DNA of 44,754 nucleotides. Source: Corallococcus carmarthensis (GTDB lineage: Bacteria; Myxococcota; Myxococcia; Myxococcales; Myxococcaceae). Of this stretch, positions 1-8,094 are shown in pieces. Below the pieces are notes generated by a model, which saw only the letters and a list, made by a program, of their open reading frames with translations, searched no databases and was not told where the DNA came from. Location: positions 1 through 44,754 of the forward strand of contig NZ_RAWE01000064.1 of the NCBI RefSeq assembly GCF_003611695.1, written 5' to 3'. Each line of letters opens with the position of its first letter. Position 1 is the stretch's first letter. The position numbers were made by a program, and so were the translations under genes.

Positions 1-131
1 GTCCGGGAGGCCCCCCCACCGCGACGCCAGGCATCGCGTTTCCCATCCCCTCCTCACGTGTCCGTCCGTCCGCCCTCGGGCCCGGAACACCCACGGTCAC
101 GCGTCAGAAGGGTGCTGCCTCCCGCACCCCA
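1..131. other. Window edge, no supported gene
   Basis: Downstream of the ArsC-like stop. It contains a short TCCG run near 57-73 and no recognisable coding or RNA feature. Confidence 0.3.
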
Positions 132-539
132 CTACTGGGGGCGCTCCCAGCCATGACGGTTCACGAAGTCCGACACCATGGCGGCCGTCGTGTCGCGAAT
201 CTTCTCCACGTCCGCCGCGGACTTGCCCGCCGTGTCCTCCATGGGCCAGTCCTCGCGCTTCTGGTCCGCCACCGACGGCGCGTCCGGCAGCCCGCCCAGC
301 GTCACCAGGATCTGCGCGCTCTTCGCCAGCTCCGGCGTCAGCCGCTGCGGCTTCGCGTCGCCCAGGTCCACGCCCATCTCCTTCATGGTCGCGAGCACCT
401 CGGCATGCAGACGCTCGGCCGGCTGCGTCCCCGCGGAGACCGCGCGCGCCTTCGTCGGGTCCGCCAGCAGGTTGAAGAAGGCCGCCGCGATCTGCGAGCG
501 ACCCGCGTTCTGCGTACAAGCGAAGATGACCGTGTTCAT
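132..539 (-). CDS. Low-molecular-weight phosphatase / arsenate reductase (ArsC, thioredoxin type) family protein
   Basis: A 135-residue cytoplasmic protein. It opens with a beta strand and the P-loop CTQNAGRSQ (C8, R14), which fits the C-x5-R-S signature of low-molecular-weight tyrosine phosphatases and ArsC-type arsenate reductases. The C-terminal part carries EDWPMEDTAGKS, the position of the family's W-x-x-x-D general-acid loop. Family members either dephosphorylate phosphotyrosine or reduce arsenate; the sequence alone does not settle which. I chose the ATG at 539 because AAAGGCGG lies just upstream and the protein then begins directly at the first strand. A longer in-frame start at 650 would add 37 unrelated residues. 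The gene is divergent from the TerC-like gene, and no arsenic efflux or regulator gene is adjacent. Confidence 0.85.
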   Translation of the reverse strand: MNTVIFACTQNAGRSQIAAAFFNLLADPTKARAVSAGTQPAERLHAEVLATMKEMGVDLGDAKPQRLTPELAKSAQILVTLGGLPDAPSVADQKREDWPMEDTAGKSAADVEKIRDTTAAMVSDFVNRHGWERPQ

Positions 540-789
540 CGCACCGCCTTTGGAGTGTTGAGAATCATGAGGTTCCTGGGCTTCCTGGGAAGTATCACAT
601 CCTGAGCGGGGAAGAGGACAACGCTCGCCCGCCGCCCATCCCATCCCCACGTCTCACGGCGTCGTGACGGCGGATATGGGTAGGATTTGACTCCGCGCGA
701 ACCGTTTCCTCGAGCGGACGCCGGGGAGATGGCTAGGTTGAAGGGGTCATGCAAAGCACCCCCTCCTGGGCCTGGGCTTCTGCGGCTTC

Positions 790-1548
790 GTGTGGGTGAC
801 GCTGGGCAGTCAGCGCGGCCACGAATACCTGGCGGCATGGCTCATCGAGAAGAGCCTCAGCCTGGACAACGTCTTCGTCTTCCTCGTCATCTTCCGCAGC
901 CTGAACATCCCCCAGCGCTACCAGCACGAGGTGCTCTTCCTGGGCATCTTCGGCGCGCTGGTGTTCCGGGCCCTGTTCATCTTCGTGGGCGCGGCGGCGC
1001 TGCAGCGCTGGGGCTGGGTGTCCTACGTCTTCGGCGCCATCCTGCTCGTCACCGCGTGGCGCGTGTTCCGCGAGGATCCGTCGAAGCAGGAGGACAACCG
1101 CGTCGTGAGCTGGCTGTCGCACAAGCTGCCGGTGACGGATCAGGTGGAGGGGCCGCACTTCCTGGTGAAGCACCAGGGCCGCAGGCTCGCCACGCCGCTG
1201 CTGCTGGCGCTCGTGGGCCTGGAGGTGACGGACATCCTGTTCGCGGTGGACTCGGTGCCGGCGGCGTTCTCCGTCACCACCGACACGTTCATCCTCTACA
1301 GCTCCAACGCCTTCGCCATCCTGGGGCTGCGCGCGCTCTACCTGGTCATCGCCGGGGCCGTGGGGCAGCTGAAGTACCTGCACTACGGCCTGTCCGGGGT
1401 GCTGGCGTTCGCGGGCGTGAAGATGGTGGTGGAGGAGTGGGTGCACATCCCGCCGCTCCTGTCGGTGGCCATCATCCTCGGGGTGATTGGCGGAGCGGTG
1501 GGGGCAAGCCTCGTGCACCGGCGCTCCGAGCGTCAGGTGGAGGCCTGA
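790..1548 (+). CDS. TerC-family integral membrane protein, N-terminus apparently missing
   Basis: The frame encodes hydrophobic segments with the TerC hallmark IEKSLSLDNVFVF near the start and DILFAVDSVPAAFSVT midway, both containing the conserved acidic residues of this Alx/TerC family of inner-membrane proteins linked to metal ion export. The usual first transmembrane helix and its acidic motif are absent. GTG 790 is only the first start in the frame. An ATG at 749 preceded by AAGGGG encodes MQSTPSWAW, a TerC-like beginning, but it lies in another frame and reaches a stop after 16 codons. Open codons in the TerC frame continue upstream of 790 (LGLGFCGFV), so the reading frame extends past the GTG. 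The gene may be decayed or mis-sequenced. It converges on the next gene with a 3-bp gap. Confidence 0.75.
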   Translation: MWVTLGSQRGHEYLAAWLIEKSLSLDNVFVFLVIFRSLNIPQRYQHEVLFLGIFGALVFRALFIFVGAAALQRWGWVSYVFGAILLVTAWRVFREDPSKQEDNRVVSWLSHKLPVTDQVEGPHFLVKHQGRRLATPLLLALVGLEVTDILFAVDSVPAAFSVTTDTFILYSSNAFAILGLRALYLVIAGAVGQLKYLHYGLSGVLAFAGVKMVVEEWVHIPPLLSVAIILGVIGGAVGASLVHRRSERQVEA

Positions 1549-1551
1549 CGC

Positions 1552-2364
1552 TCAGGGCGTGGGCAGGCGCGCGGTGCCGGCTTCCAGGGACTTCGTCAGC
1601 AGCTCGTCGAACATGGGGTTCGCCACCTTCGCGACGCGCGCCGCGTGCTTCGTCAGGAGGGCGGCGTTGGCGTCCTTCACGTCCTTGCCCGAGGAGAGCT
1701 CCAGCTGGGTGATGTACTTGCGCAGCCCGGCGCGGCGCTGCTCCAGTTGCAGCCGCTCGGCCTCCGTGAGCTTCGGATCCTCCAGCCGCGGCGTCAGCGC
1801 GGCGAGCTGCGCCTCCAGCTGCGCGATGTTCGCCGGATCCGACGCCTGGGACACCGCCGCCACGCCCGCGTCCGGCGCCGCCGGGGGCGGCGGGTACACC
1901 ACGGCGGTGAGGCGGTGGAACTCCAGGGGCGACATGCGCCGCGCCTCCAGGTTCTGGAGGAGGACGGCCTGGGCCTTGCCCACCATGCGCATGGAGGCGC
2001 TGGCGGCCTGGAGCAGCGCGCGCCGGCCGCCGCGGTCGAGCTCCTTGCCGTGCGTCTGGATGTACTCGAGCGATTCCTTCTCCAGCACCTGGTAGGCGGG
2101 CACGGTCGCCTCGCGCACCGCGAGGTAGGTCTCCAGCCGCGCCTCGTCCAGCTTCAGCACCTTGCCCGCGGCAGGCGGCTGGAAGGGGAAGCGGGTGTTG
2201 AGGTCGGCGGTCCGCTGGGCCCGGGCCTGGGTCTGCGCCAGCGCGTCCAGGCCGCCGCCGCCCATCTGGCGGTCCGCCCAGTAACCCGTCGCGACCAGGC
2301 CTCCGCCCACCAGGAGCAACCCGCCGACACCCAGCCCCAGCCCGACAATCCACTTCTTGTTCAT
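1552..2364 (-). CDS. Hypothetical membrane-anchored protein
   Basis: A 270-residue protein of unknown function. It begins MNKKW, followed by one long glycine/leucine/valine segment (about residues 6-28) that is either a signal anchor or an uncleaved signal peptide; no lipobox cysteine is present. The rest is rich in charged helical sequence with A, E, Q and R (about residues 85-130 and 185-260) and a proline-rich break (VYPPPPAAPDAG), so a periplasmic coiled-coil-like domain is likely. The start at 2364 has an AAGGAG-type ribosome binding site upstream. The gene lies downstream of the histidine kinase on the same strand, with about 106 bp between them, and converges on the TerC-like gene. I do not recognise a family. 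Confidence 0.8.
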   Translation of the reverse strand: MNKKWIVGLGLGVGGLLLVGGGLVATGYWADRQMGGGGLDALAQTQARAQRTADLNTRFPFQPPAAGKVLKLDEARLETYLAVREATVPAYQVLEKESLEYIQTHGKELDRGGRRALLQAASASMRMVGKAQAVLLQNLEARRMSPLEFHRLTAVVYPPPPAAPDAGVAAVSQASDPANIAQLEAQLAALTPRLEDPKLTEAERLQLEQRRAGLRKYITQLELSSGKDVKDANAALLTKHAARVAKVANPMFDELLTKSLEAGTARLPTP

Positions 2365-2470
2365 GGCGCCGCTCCGCTCTCCTTCCGGAAGGCAGGGCCC
2401 GCCCGCCGCCGGAGCCCCTTTGCTACCTGGGCCGTTCCTCCAGGGCAAGCGCACCCCGGAAGGCGGCGCC

Positions 2471-4735
2471 TCAGTCCCGGACCGGCGGCTGACGCGGCAG
2501 TTGCACGAGGAAGGTCGTGCCGTCCTGCTGGGTGGAGCGCACGCGCAGCCGGCCGGCGTGCGCATCCACGATGTGCTTCACGATGAACAGCCCCAGCCCC
2601 AGCCCGTGGGCGGTGCGGTTGCCTTCGCGGGCCTCCGCGCGCTTGAGCGGTTCGAACAGGTGCGGCAGCAGGTCCTGCGGAATCGGGCGCCCCTGGTTCT
2701 TCACCGCGAGCGTCACCGTCCCCGGCTGGCCGCGCAGCCGCACGCGCACCGGGCAGAGGGCATCTCCGTAGGCGAGCGCGTTGTTCACCAGGTTGGTGAT
2801 GACCTGCGCCAGCCGGTCCGGGTCGCACCGCAGCCGGGCATCTCCCCGCCCGTCCACCTCCAGGCGCCGGTCCGGGTGGGCCTGCTGCACCTCGTCCATC
2901 ACCTGGCGCACCAGCTCCATGAGATCCACGTCGCGCAGGGCCATGGGGATGCCGCCGCCCAGCCGGGCCTGGGTGAAGTCCAGCACGTCGCGCAGCATGC
3001 GGTGCGCGCGCTCGGCGCTGGAGAGGATGCGGGCCACGGCCTTCTGTTCGCGCGGCTCCGCGTCCTCGCGCTTCGCCAGCGTGGTGGCGGCCATGGTGAT
3101 GGCGGAGATGGGGTTGCGCAGGTCGTGGCCCACGATGCCGATGAGCAGCTGTTCGAACTCCGCGCGGCGCTTCGCCTCCGCCTCGGCCTCGTGCCGGCCG
3201 GTGACGTCCTGCATGGCGCCCACCATGCGCACCGGGCGGCCCTGGAGGTCCTTCACCACGCGGCCCCGGTCTTCGAGAAAGGCCCAGGTCCCGTCGCCCC
3301 GCTTGAGCCGGTACTCGGCCATCCAATGGCCTTCCCGGCTGTCGAGCGCCTCCTGCAGCCCCCGCAGCACCCGCTCGCGTTCGTCGGGGTGCAGGCTGGC
3401 CGTCCACCACGCCATGTCCATGACGGGCGGCCCCCGGGACGTGTCCAGCCGGAGGATGCGCGGCGCCAGGTCGCTCCAGTGGATTTCATCCGTCACCAGG
3501 TCCCAGTCCCAGATGATGTCGCGGGTGGCCTGGGTGGCCAGCCGGTAGCGCGTCTCCGACACACGCAGCTCCTGCTCCGCCCGGCGCCGCTCGGTGATGT
3601 CCAGCGACACGCCCGACACGCTCACCACCCGGCCGCCCGCGTCGAACACCGGCATGAAGCGGACCTCGAACCAGACGCCCATGAGGTACAGCTCCGTGGA
3701 CATCCGCTCCCCGGCCAGCGCACGCAGGATGACCTCCAGCACGTCCCGCCGGTCCCGGAACACCTCGAAGACGGAGCGTCCGTGCATCGCCAGGGAGGGC
3801 ACGGCCGTGGACGTCACGCCCTCGCCCTCGAAGAGGGTGAACACGCCCTGCGTGTCGAAGGCCCACAGCACGACGGGCAGCTGGGTGAGCACGCGGTGGA
3901 GCTGCTCGCGGGCCTCGTCGCGCTCCTGGCGCAGCGTGCGCGTGGTGGTGATGTCCGTGGACACGCCGCAGAGGGCCCAGGCCTCGCCGTTCCCAACGCT
4001 GGGCAGGGGGAACTTCATCGTGTGGTAGACGTGCATCCCGTCGGGCTGGAGCACCTCCTCGTCGAACACCAGCGGCGTCTTCGCCGCCATCACCCGGCGG
4101 TCGTTGGACTGGAAGCGCTCCGCCGTCTCCCGGGGGAACAGCTCCAGGTCCGAGCGCCCCAGCACCGCCGAGCGCTCGTGGCCGGAGATGGTCTCGAAGG
4201 GGTGGTTGATGAAGAGGTACCTCCCGGCGGCGTCCTTCGCGTAGATGGCGGCCGGGGCGTGGTCGAGGATCTCCTGCAGCCGCCGTTCCCGGGAGCGCAG
4301 CGACTGTTCGTGTTCGTGGACGAAGTGGGCCACGGCTTCCGTCAGGCTCCGGTCCAGTGCGCGCCACAGCGTGCGCAGCTCGTCCGTGCCGAGCGGCTGG
4401 TGGGAGGCATCCAGCACTTCCAGGATGGCCTCGCGCAGGAGGCTGTACTCCTCCACCAGCGTCTCCACGCGGGCGCCGGACAGGAAGTGCCGTACCCCCA
4501 GCTCCCGGGCATGGGCCCACACGGCCTCCGTGGCCCACGTCTCCACGCTCCCCTGGCGGAGGACGAGCACGAGTGCGTCCACCAGCTTGAGCATTCCCTG
4601 CAACCGGTCCTGGAACTCCACGGACATGTCCTGGGGACGTGTCTCCAGCCGGGCGCCCCAGCGCCGGATGATGTCCTCGCGCCGCCCCGCCACGAGATCC
4701 GCGAGTGAGTCCGCCGTGGACGCGACCGGGTTCAT
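2471..4735 (-). CDS. Soluble multi-PAS sensor histidine kinase with RsbRD-like N-terminal domain
   Basis: A 754-residue kinase with no membrane segment. Residues about 8-150 resemble the RsbRD/RsbT co-antagonist N-terminal helical domain (RREDIIRRW near the start, LVEEYSLLREAILEVLD). Three PAS domains follow (roughly 155-280, 285-400 and 410-525, each ending in a DIT/DVT-type PAC motif), then a HisKA domain with the phospho-acceptor H537 in GHDLRNPISA, and a HATPase_c domain with NLVNNALAYGD and HGLGLGLFIVKHIVDAH. It should autophosphorylate and pass phosphate to an unlinked response regulator; none is nearby, so it is an orphan. The start at 4735 was chosen because homology begins there. The frame stays open upstream for 2.8 kb, through the antisense of the next gene and into the nuclease gene, which is treated as a separate anomaly. 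Confidence 0.9.
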   Translation of the reverse strand: MNPVASTADSLADLVAGRREDIIRRWGARLETRPQDMSVEFQDRLQGMLKLVDALVLVLRQGSVETWATEAVWAHARELGVRHFLSGARVETLVEEYSLLREAILEVLDASHQPLGTDELRTLWRALDRSLTEAVAHFVHEHEQSLRSRERRLQEILDHAPAAIYAKDAAGRYLFINHPFETISGHERSAVLGRSDLELFPRETAERFQSNDRRVMAAKTPLVFDEEVLQPDGMHVYHTMKFPLPSVGNGEAWALCGVSTDITTTRTLRQERDEAREQLHRVLTQLPVVLWAFDTQGVFTLFEGEGVTSTAVPSLAMHGRSVFEVFRDRRDVLEVILRALAGERMSTELYLMGVWFEVRFMPVFDAGGRVVSVSGVSLDITERRRAEQELRVSETRYRLATQATRDIIWDWDLVTDEIHWSDLAPRILRLDTSRGPPVMDMAWWTASLHPDERERVLRGLQEALDSREGHWMAEYRLKRGDGTWAFLEDRGRVVKDLQGRPVRMVGAMQDVTGRHEAEAEAKRRAEFEQLLIGIVGHDLRNPISAITMAATTLAKREDAEPREQKAVARILSSAERAHRMLRDVLDFTQARLGGGIPMALRDVDLMELVRQVMDEVQQAHPDRRLEVDGRGDARLRCDPDRLAQVITNLVNNALAYGDALCPVRVRLRGQPGTVTLAVKNQGRPIPQDLLPHLFEPLKRAEAREGNRTAHGLGLGLFIVKHIVDAHAGRLRVRSTQQDGTTFLVQLPRQPPVRD

Positions 4736-5018
4736 GCCGGCGCCCCGGAGACACGAGTCGAACAAGGCAGGCCGCCTGCTGTCGGAAGAGTGAGTGTCAC
4801 CGTACCCCTGCTCCCTCAACGTGCCCGGAGTGGAGGGAAGATGCACATCGCGCCCCACGGCATGGACGGGACCTGCGGGAGGAGGTGGGGTGGGTTGCCC
4901 GCCTCCGCCATGCAACCCAGGGGGGAGGCAGGCGGCCGTGGGAGGCCCTCGCGAACCGCTGGGTCCCGTCCGTGACCTGGGGGAGACTGTCTTCCAAGCA
5001 CACGGGAGGCAGCAGGCC
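4736..5018. other. Intergenic region upstream of the histidine kinase and of the 5132 gene
   Basis: About 280 bp between divergent units. It should hold both promoters, but I could not identify convincing -35/-10 boxes. The frames on both strands lack coding character or known motifs. Confidence 0.4.
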
Positions 5019-5135
5019 ATGGCATTCGCGGAACGCAGGACCAGCGGGCAGGGCGTGGACGCGCCGGAGACGGGGCAGGTGCCCTCTGGGACGTGTCCCC
5101 AGGTCCAAGTCCTGGCGATGGAGAGCCGGTCATGA
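5019..5135 (+). CDS. Possible 38-residue upstream ORF, translationally coupled to the next gene
   Basis: A short ORF (MAFAERRTSGQ...LAMESRS) begins at an ATG with GGGAGGC about 8 nt upstream, a good Shine-Dalgarno match. It ends in TGA overlapping the ATG of the following gene as ATGA at 5132-5135. Most third codon positions are G or C, as in neighbouring genes. This arrangement is typical of translational coupling or leader peptides, but the peptide has no recognisable family and no run of a single amino acid that would suggest attenuation. In a high-GC genome such a short frame can occur by chance. Confidence 0.3.
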   Translation: MAFAERRTSGQGVDAPETGQVPSGTCPQVQVLAMESRS

Positions 5136-5839
5136 GCACGTCCAAGCCGGTGGATCCGCTGGACTCGCTGGCCCGGGGCCACGTGCGCAGCGTCTGGGAG
5201 GTGCTGGAGGCGATGAGCATCCTCATGCGCCGCCGCAACGACGGCCTGCCGCTGAACCTGCCGCAGGTGACACTGTTCCTGCGCAGCGGGCGCGAGGTGA
5301 CGGGGCTCATCCGGGAGTACGGCGAGTTCCGCCAGGGCCGCGGCGTGCTGCTCCTCACCTCCGGCGGCTACGGTTCGCGCGGGGAAGGGCTGGACGTGAC
5401 GTTCGTGCCGGACGGGGTCATCGAGGCGCTCACGCTGCACGACGCCACGGTGCTGGACACGCCCGCGAAGTCGATGGCCGAGTCCTCGCCCATGCACCTG
5501 CGGCGGCACCTGCCCGCGATGGCCGACAAGCTGTCCAGCGTCTGGGGCACGAAGCTGACGGTGGAGTTCGGCACGGCCGCGGAGCTGGAGCGGGAAGGCA
5601 ACAGCCAGCCCCTGGCGTGGCTCGTCGAACGCACCGGCGAGGTGCTGAGCAAGCTGGCCACGAAGCCCGACGTGGGGGACGTGCTCCGGGAGAACGTGCG
5701 CAAGGTGCGGCTGTTCGTGGGGGACGCCTTCGGGGCGAAGCTCACGGACGACACGCTGGACCTCACCACGTCGCGCCGCCCGGCGGCCTGGCCGCTGGAC
5801 TCGGAGCTGGCCCAGGCGGTGACGGACACGCTGCCGTAG
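5132..5839 (+). CDS. Hypothetical protein (unknown function)
   Basis: A 235-residue protein with no signal peptide or membrane segment. The N-terminal half has a beta-rich stretch (QVTLFLRSGREVTGLIREYGEFR, then GVLLLTS and LDVTFVPDGVIEALTLHDA), which looks like a small barrel-type domain. The second half is helical (HLRRHLPAMADKLSSVWG; VLRENVRKVRLFVGDAFG). The ATG at 5132 has GGAGAG 7 nt upstream; a GTG at 5093 in the same frame is less likely. The gene's end converges on the nuclease lipoprotein gene, whose frame runs on antisense through this gene. I do not recognise a family. Its position next to the PAS kinase, on the opposite strand, gives no clear functional hint. Confidence 0.8.
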   Translation: MSTSKPVDPLDSLARGHVRSVWEVLEAMSILMRRRNDGLPLNLPQVTLFLRSGREVTGLIREYGEFRQGRGVLLLTSGGYGSRGEGLDVTFVPDGVIEALTLHDATVLDTPAKSMAESSPMHLRRHLPAMADKLSSVWGTKLTVEFGTAAELEREGNSQPLAWLVERTGEVLSKLATKPDVGDVLRENVRKVRLFVGDAFGAKLTDDTLDLTTSRRPAAWPLDSELAQAVTDTLP

Positions 5840-6343
5840 GGTGGATGCCGCCGGGCGCCGCCCCCTGGGACACGGCGCCGGGCAGCGGCCCCACAGGCCC
5901 CGGCGGGCGCGCCGGGCCTCCAGTTCCAGGGCCTCGAATTCGCCGCGCCGGGAGGATCCGGCCGGCGGGATGAACAGCGTGCACGCGTAGCCGCGTTGCA
6001 CGAGCAGCGCGTTCACGTCCTGGCCGTCCACGGACACGTAGGCGAGCCGCCGTCCAAAGCGGTCCGTGCACGCCTCCGCGTCCCGAAGCCGCACCGTGCG
6101 GCCCTCCACGAGCGAGCGGTTGAACGCCGTGGCCTCCTCGCCAAAGCAGTCGTCGTGGCCCCGCGTCGTCTCCGGGGTGTCGGCCAGCAGGTAGCGGATC
6201 CGCTCGCCGTCCTGGAGCACCACGGTGTCCCCGTCGATGACCTTCGTCACCACGCCCGTCGCCGGTCCGCACTCCCCTTCCCCGCCGCCACAGGCGGACA
6301 GGACGGTGAGCAGCACCAGCCACCCCAGGCCCCGCGTCCTCAT
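5840..6343 (-). CDS. Thermonuclease (SNase-like) lipoprotein, no nearby stop codon
   Basis: A signal peptide ends in the lipobox LSAC (C18) and precedes a staphylococcal-nuclease fold. Conserved residues map as VIDGDTV (D37, D39), R50, D55-T-P-E58 and R98 in DRFGRRLAYV, matching the calcium ligands and catalytic Arg/Glu/Arg of SNase. It should cut DNA or RNA outside the inner membrane, anchored by lipid. The ATG overlaps the stop of the lamin-tail gene as ATGA, so the two are translationally coupled. SNase similarity ends near residue 155 (ARRGLWGRC). No stop follows in this frame until 2471, after the histidine kinase. The coordinate 5840 is set arbitrarily where the convergent gene ends. 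A 3' frameshift or lost stop is likely. Confidence 0.8.
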
Positions 6344-8082
6344 GGCGCGCACGTCCGGTTCTCCCGGCCCGGGGTGCCCCGGTCGCCCGCGCCGTAGCTC
6401 ACGCCGGCCGGCGTGGGGCAGAAGGCACCGGCCGCGTCGTTGCCGGTGGCGTCCCGTACGCGCGAATCCAACTGCGATGACACGCCGGGGCTCGCGGCGC
6501 TCGTGAAGGCCACGGAGTCCAGGACGGTTCCCTGCGCGGACAGCTGGAGGACATGTGCCCCCGGGCCGTTGCCCAGGCCGAATGCGAACGTGCCGAGCAC
6601 CGACGGCAACGCGCCATTGAGCGAAGCGTCGTCTCCGCGCGCGAGGACCGCGAAGCTCCCGGCCTTCATTGACAGACACAGCGGGGACTCCAGGACGGAG
6701 CTGCCCGCCTCGTTGGCGAGCGTCACCCCGTTGAGGTCCACCTCGCGCAGCGCGAGCACCTCCACCCATTCGCCCAGCGCATCCGGGACGACGGCGGGAT
6801 CCGCCATGAACTCGGTGAGCACCAGCGAGCCCACGGCCGGAACGCGAAGCGCGCGGGACTGCCCCGTCGTCCGGTCGATGCATCCCGCCTGCGTGACTCC
6901 CGCGTCCGTCCCGGTGCACGTGCGGTTGGTCCGTCCCGGGGTGCCCCGGTTGCCCTTGTCTCCGTAGGCCTCCGTGGCCGCGCACCAGGACGCAGACACG
7001 TCGTTGCTCTTCGCATCCGCGGTGAGCGGTGCGGACACCTGGGTGGCCACGCCATCCTGGGCAAGGCCATACAGCGCACTGTCGATGAGCACGCTTCCCG
7101 CGCGCACGGCGACCACACCGCCCGCGTTGCGCAGGTCCACGGAGAACATGGCCAGTGGCTCCGGCAGGCCACCGTTCATCTCCGGTTCCCGCCTGCGGGT
7201 GAGCAGCGCGGACTCTCCAGCGGCGAGGGACAGACAGTGTTCGGATTCCAAACGTGTGCCGGAGGTGTCCGTTCCCACCGTCAGTCCATTGAGGTCCACG
7301 GGCGCGGTGGCGCGGACCTCCAGCCACTCGCCCACCGTGTCGTCGCCTCGCGGGTTGGCCATCACCTCGGTGATGATCAGCTCTCCCGGACGCGGGGACT
7401 GGACCTCCCTGGGAGAGACCGCGCCCGGCGGCAGGCACGTCGTGACACGGCCTCCGTCCCCGGAAGGCACTCCGCCGTCCGCCTGCGCGGGACACGGCGT
7501 GTTCGCGCTTCCAGGACTGCCCGGCGCATCGCACCAGCGCGACAGGTCGTCATTGTCCTCTGCATCGGGCACGAGCCGGCCGTCATAGGTCCGGGCCGCG
7601 CCTGACTTCGCTGGCGCGGTGAGCACCACCGTGTCGAGCACCCGCGTCCCGCACCGCAGGCCCAGCAGCCCCGCGCTGTTCCCCAGCGCGCCAAGCGCAT
7701 CGCCATAGGTCTGATCCACGTGCTCGGGCAGTGCGCCTTCACGCACGTCGCCCAGCACGACGAAGGTCCCCGCATCCACCGGCAGGCCCGTGGTGAATGT
7801 ATAGACCCGCTCCTGTGCCTCCTCGTCGCGCGCGGTGAAGAGCGTGACGCCCAGCAGGTCCACGGTCTCGCGGGTGGGGTTGTGGAGCTCCACGTACTCC
7901 TTCCCCGTGTCCGCGCCCGCGGGGTCGTTGAGGTACTCCGTGATGACCAGGTCCCCCGGCAACAGCGCTTCACAGGCCGCGGGGTCCTCCTCCCACATGG
8001 GCAGTCCACACGCTCCCATCCACCCCAGCACCCATCCCAATCCCAGCCTCACGCCCCATCCCCGCACTGCCCAAGCCGCCAC
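6340..8082 (-). CDS. Lipoprotein with three lamin-tail domains
   Basis: A 580-residue protein. The hydrophobic N-terminus ends in WMGAC (C25), a probable lipobox. Three repeats follow, beginning near GDLVITEYLNDPAG, GELIITEVMANPRG and GSLVLTEFMADPAV. Each continues with a WxEV/YVEL...DLNGLTL-type strand pattern and ends with a WC or FC motif and a GTPG-x-x-N sequence. This is the lamin-tail (LTD) immunoglobulin-like fold, which in bacteria is found in surface proteins and together with membrane-bound nucleases and phosphoesterases. Start GTG 8082 has AAGGGAG upstream. The gene is 12 bp after the barrel gene and overlaps the nuclease gene by 4 bp, so the three are almost certainly co-transcribed. 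Likely role: surface scaffold or nucleic-acid binding. Confidence 0.85.
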   Translation of the reverse strand: MAAWAVRGWGVRLGLGWVLGWMGACGLPMWEEDPAACEALLPGDLVITEYLNDPAGADTGKEYVELHNPTRETVDLLGVTLFTARDEEAQERVYTFTTGLPVDAGTFVVLGDVREGALPEHVDQTYGDALGALGNSAGLLGLRCGTRVLDTVVLTAPAKSGAARTYDGRLVPDAEDNDDLSRWCDAPGSPGSANTPCPAQADGGVPSGDGGRVTTCLPPGAVSPREVQSPRPGELIITEVMANPRGDDTVGEWLEVRATAPVDLNGLTVGTDTSGTRLESEHCLSLAAGESALLTRRREPEMNGGLPEPLAMFSVDLRNAGGVVAVRAGSVLIDSALYGLAQDGVATQVSAPLTADAKSNDVSASWCAATEAYGDKGNRGTPGRTNRTCTGTDAGVTQAGCIDRTTGQSRALRVPAVGSLVLTEFMADPAVVPDALGEWVEVLALREVDLNGVTLANEAGSSVLESPLCLSMKAGSFAVLARGDDASLNGALPSVLGTFAFGLGNGPGAHVLQLSAQGTVLDSVAFTSAASPGVSSQLDSRVRDATGNDAAGAFCPTPAGVSYGAGDRGTPGRENRTCAP

Positions 8083-8094
8083 ACTCCGCTCCCT

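Noticed and set aside
57..73. Short TCCG run as a CRISPR or satellite repeat
   Set aside because: Only a few 4-bp units with no spacers.
2357..4708. A 783-codon plus-strand frame opposite the histidine kinase
   Set aside because: Shadow of the kinase gene; histidine/alanine-rich with no domain.
5065..5100. Imperfect palindrome (GGTGCCC...GGGACGTGTCCCC) as an operator
   Set aside because: The arms match poorly and the sequence lies inside the candidate mini-ORF; chance is likely in GC-rich DNA.
2471..7534. A 1687-residue minus-strand frame as one protein
   Set aside because: It joins the antisense of the lamin-tail gene, the SNase gene, the antisense of the 5132 gene and the kinase. Only the SNase and kinase parts have real protein character.
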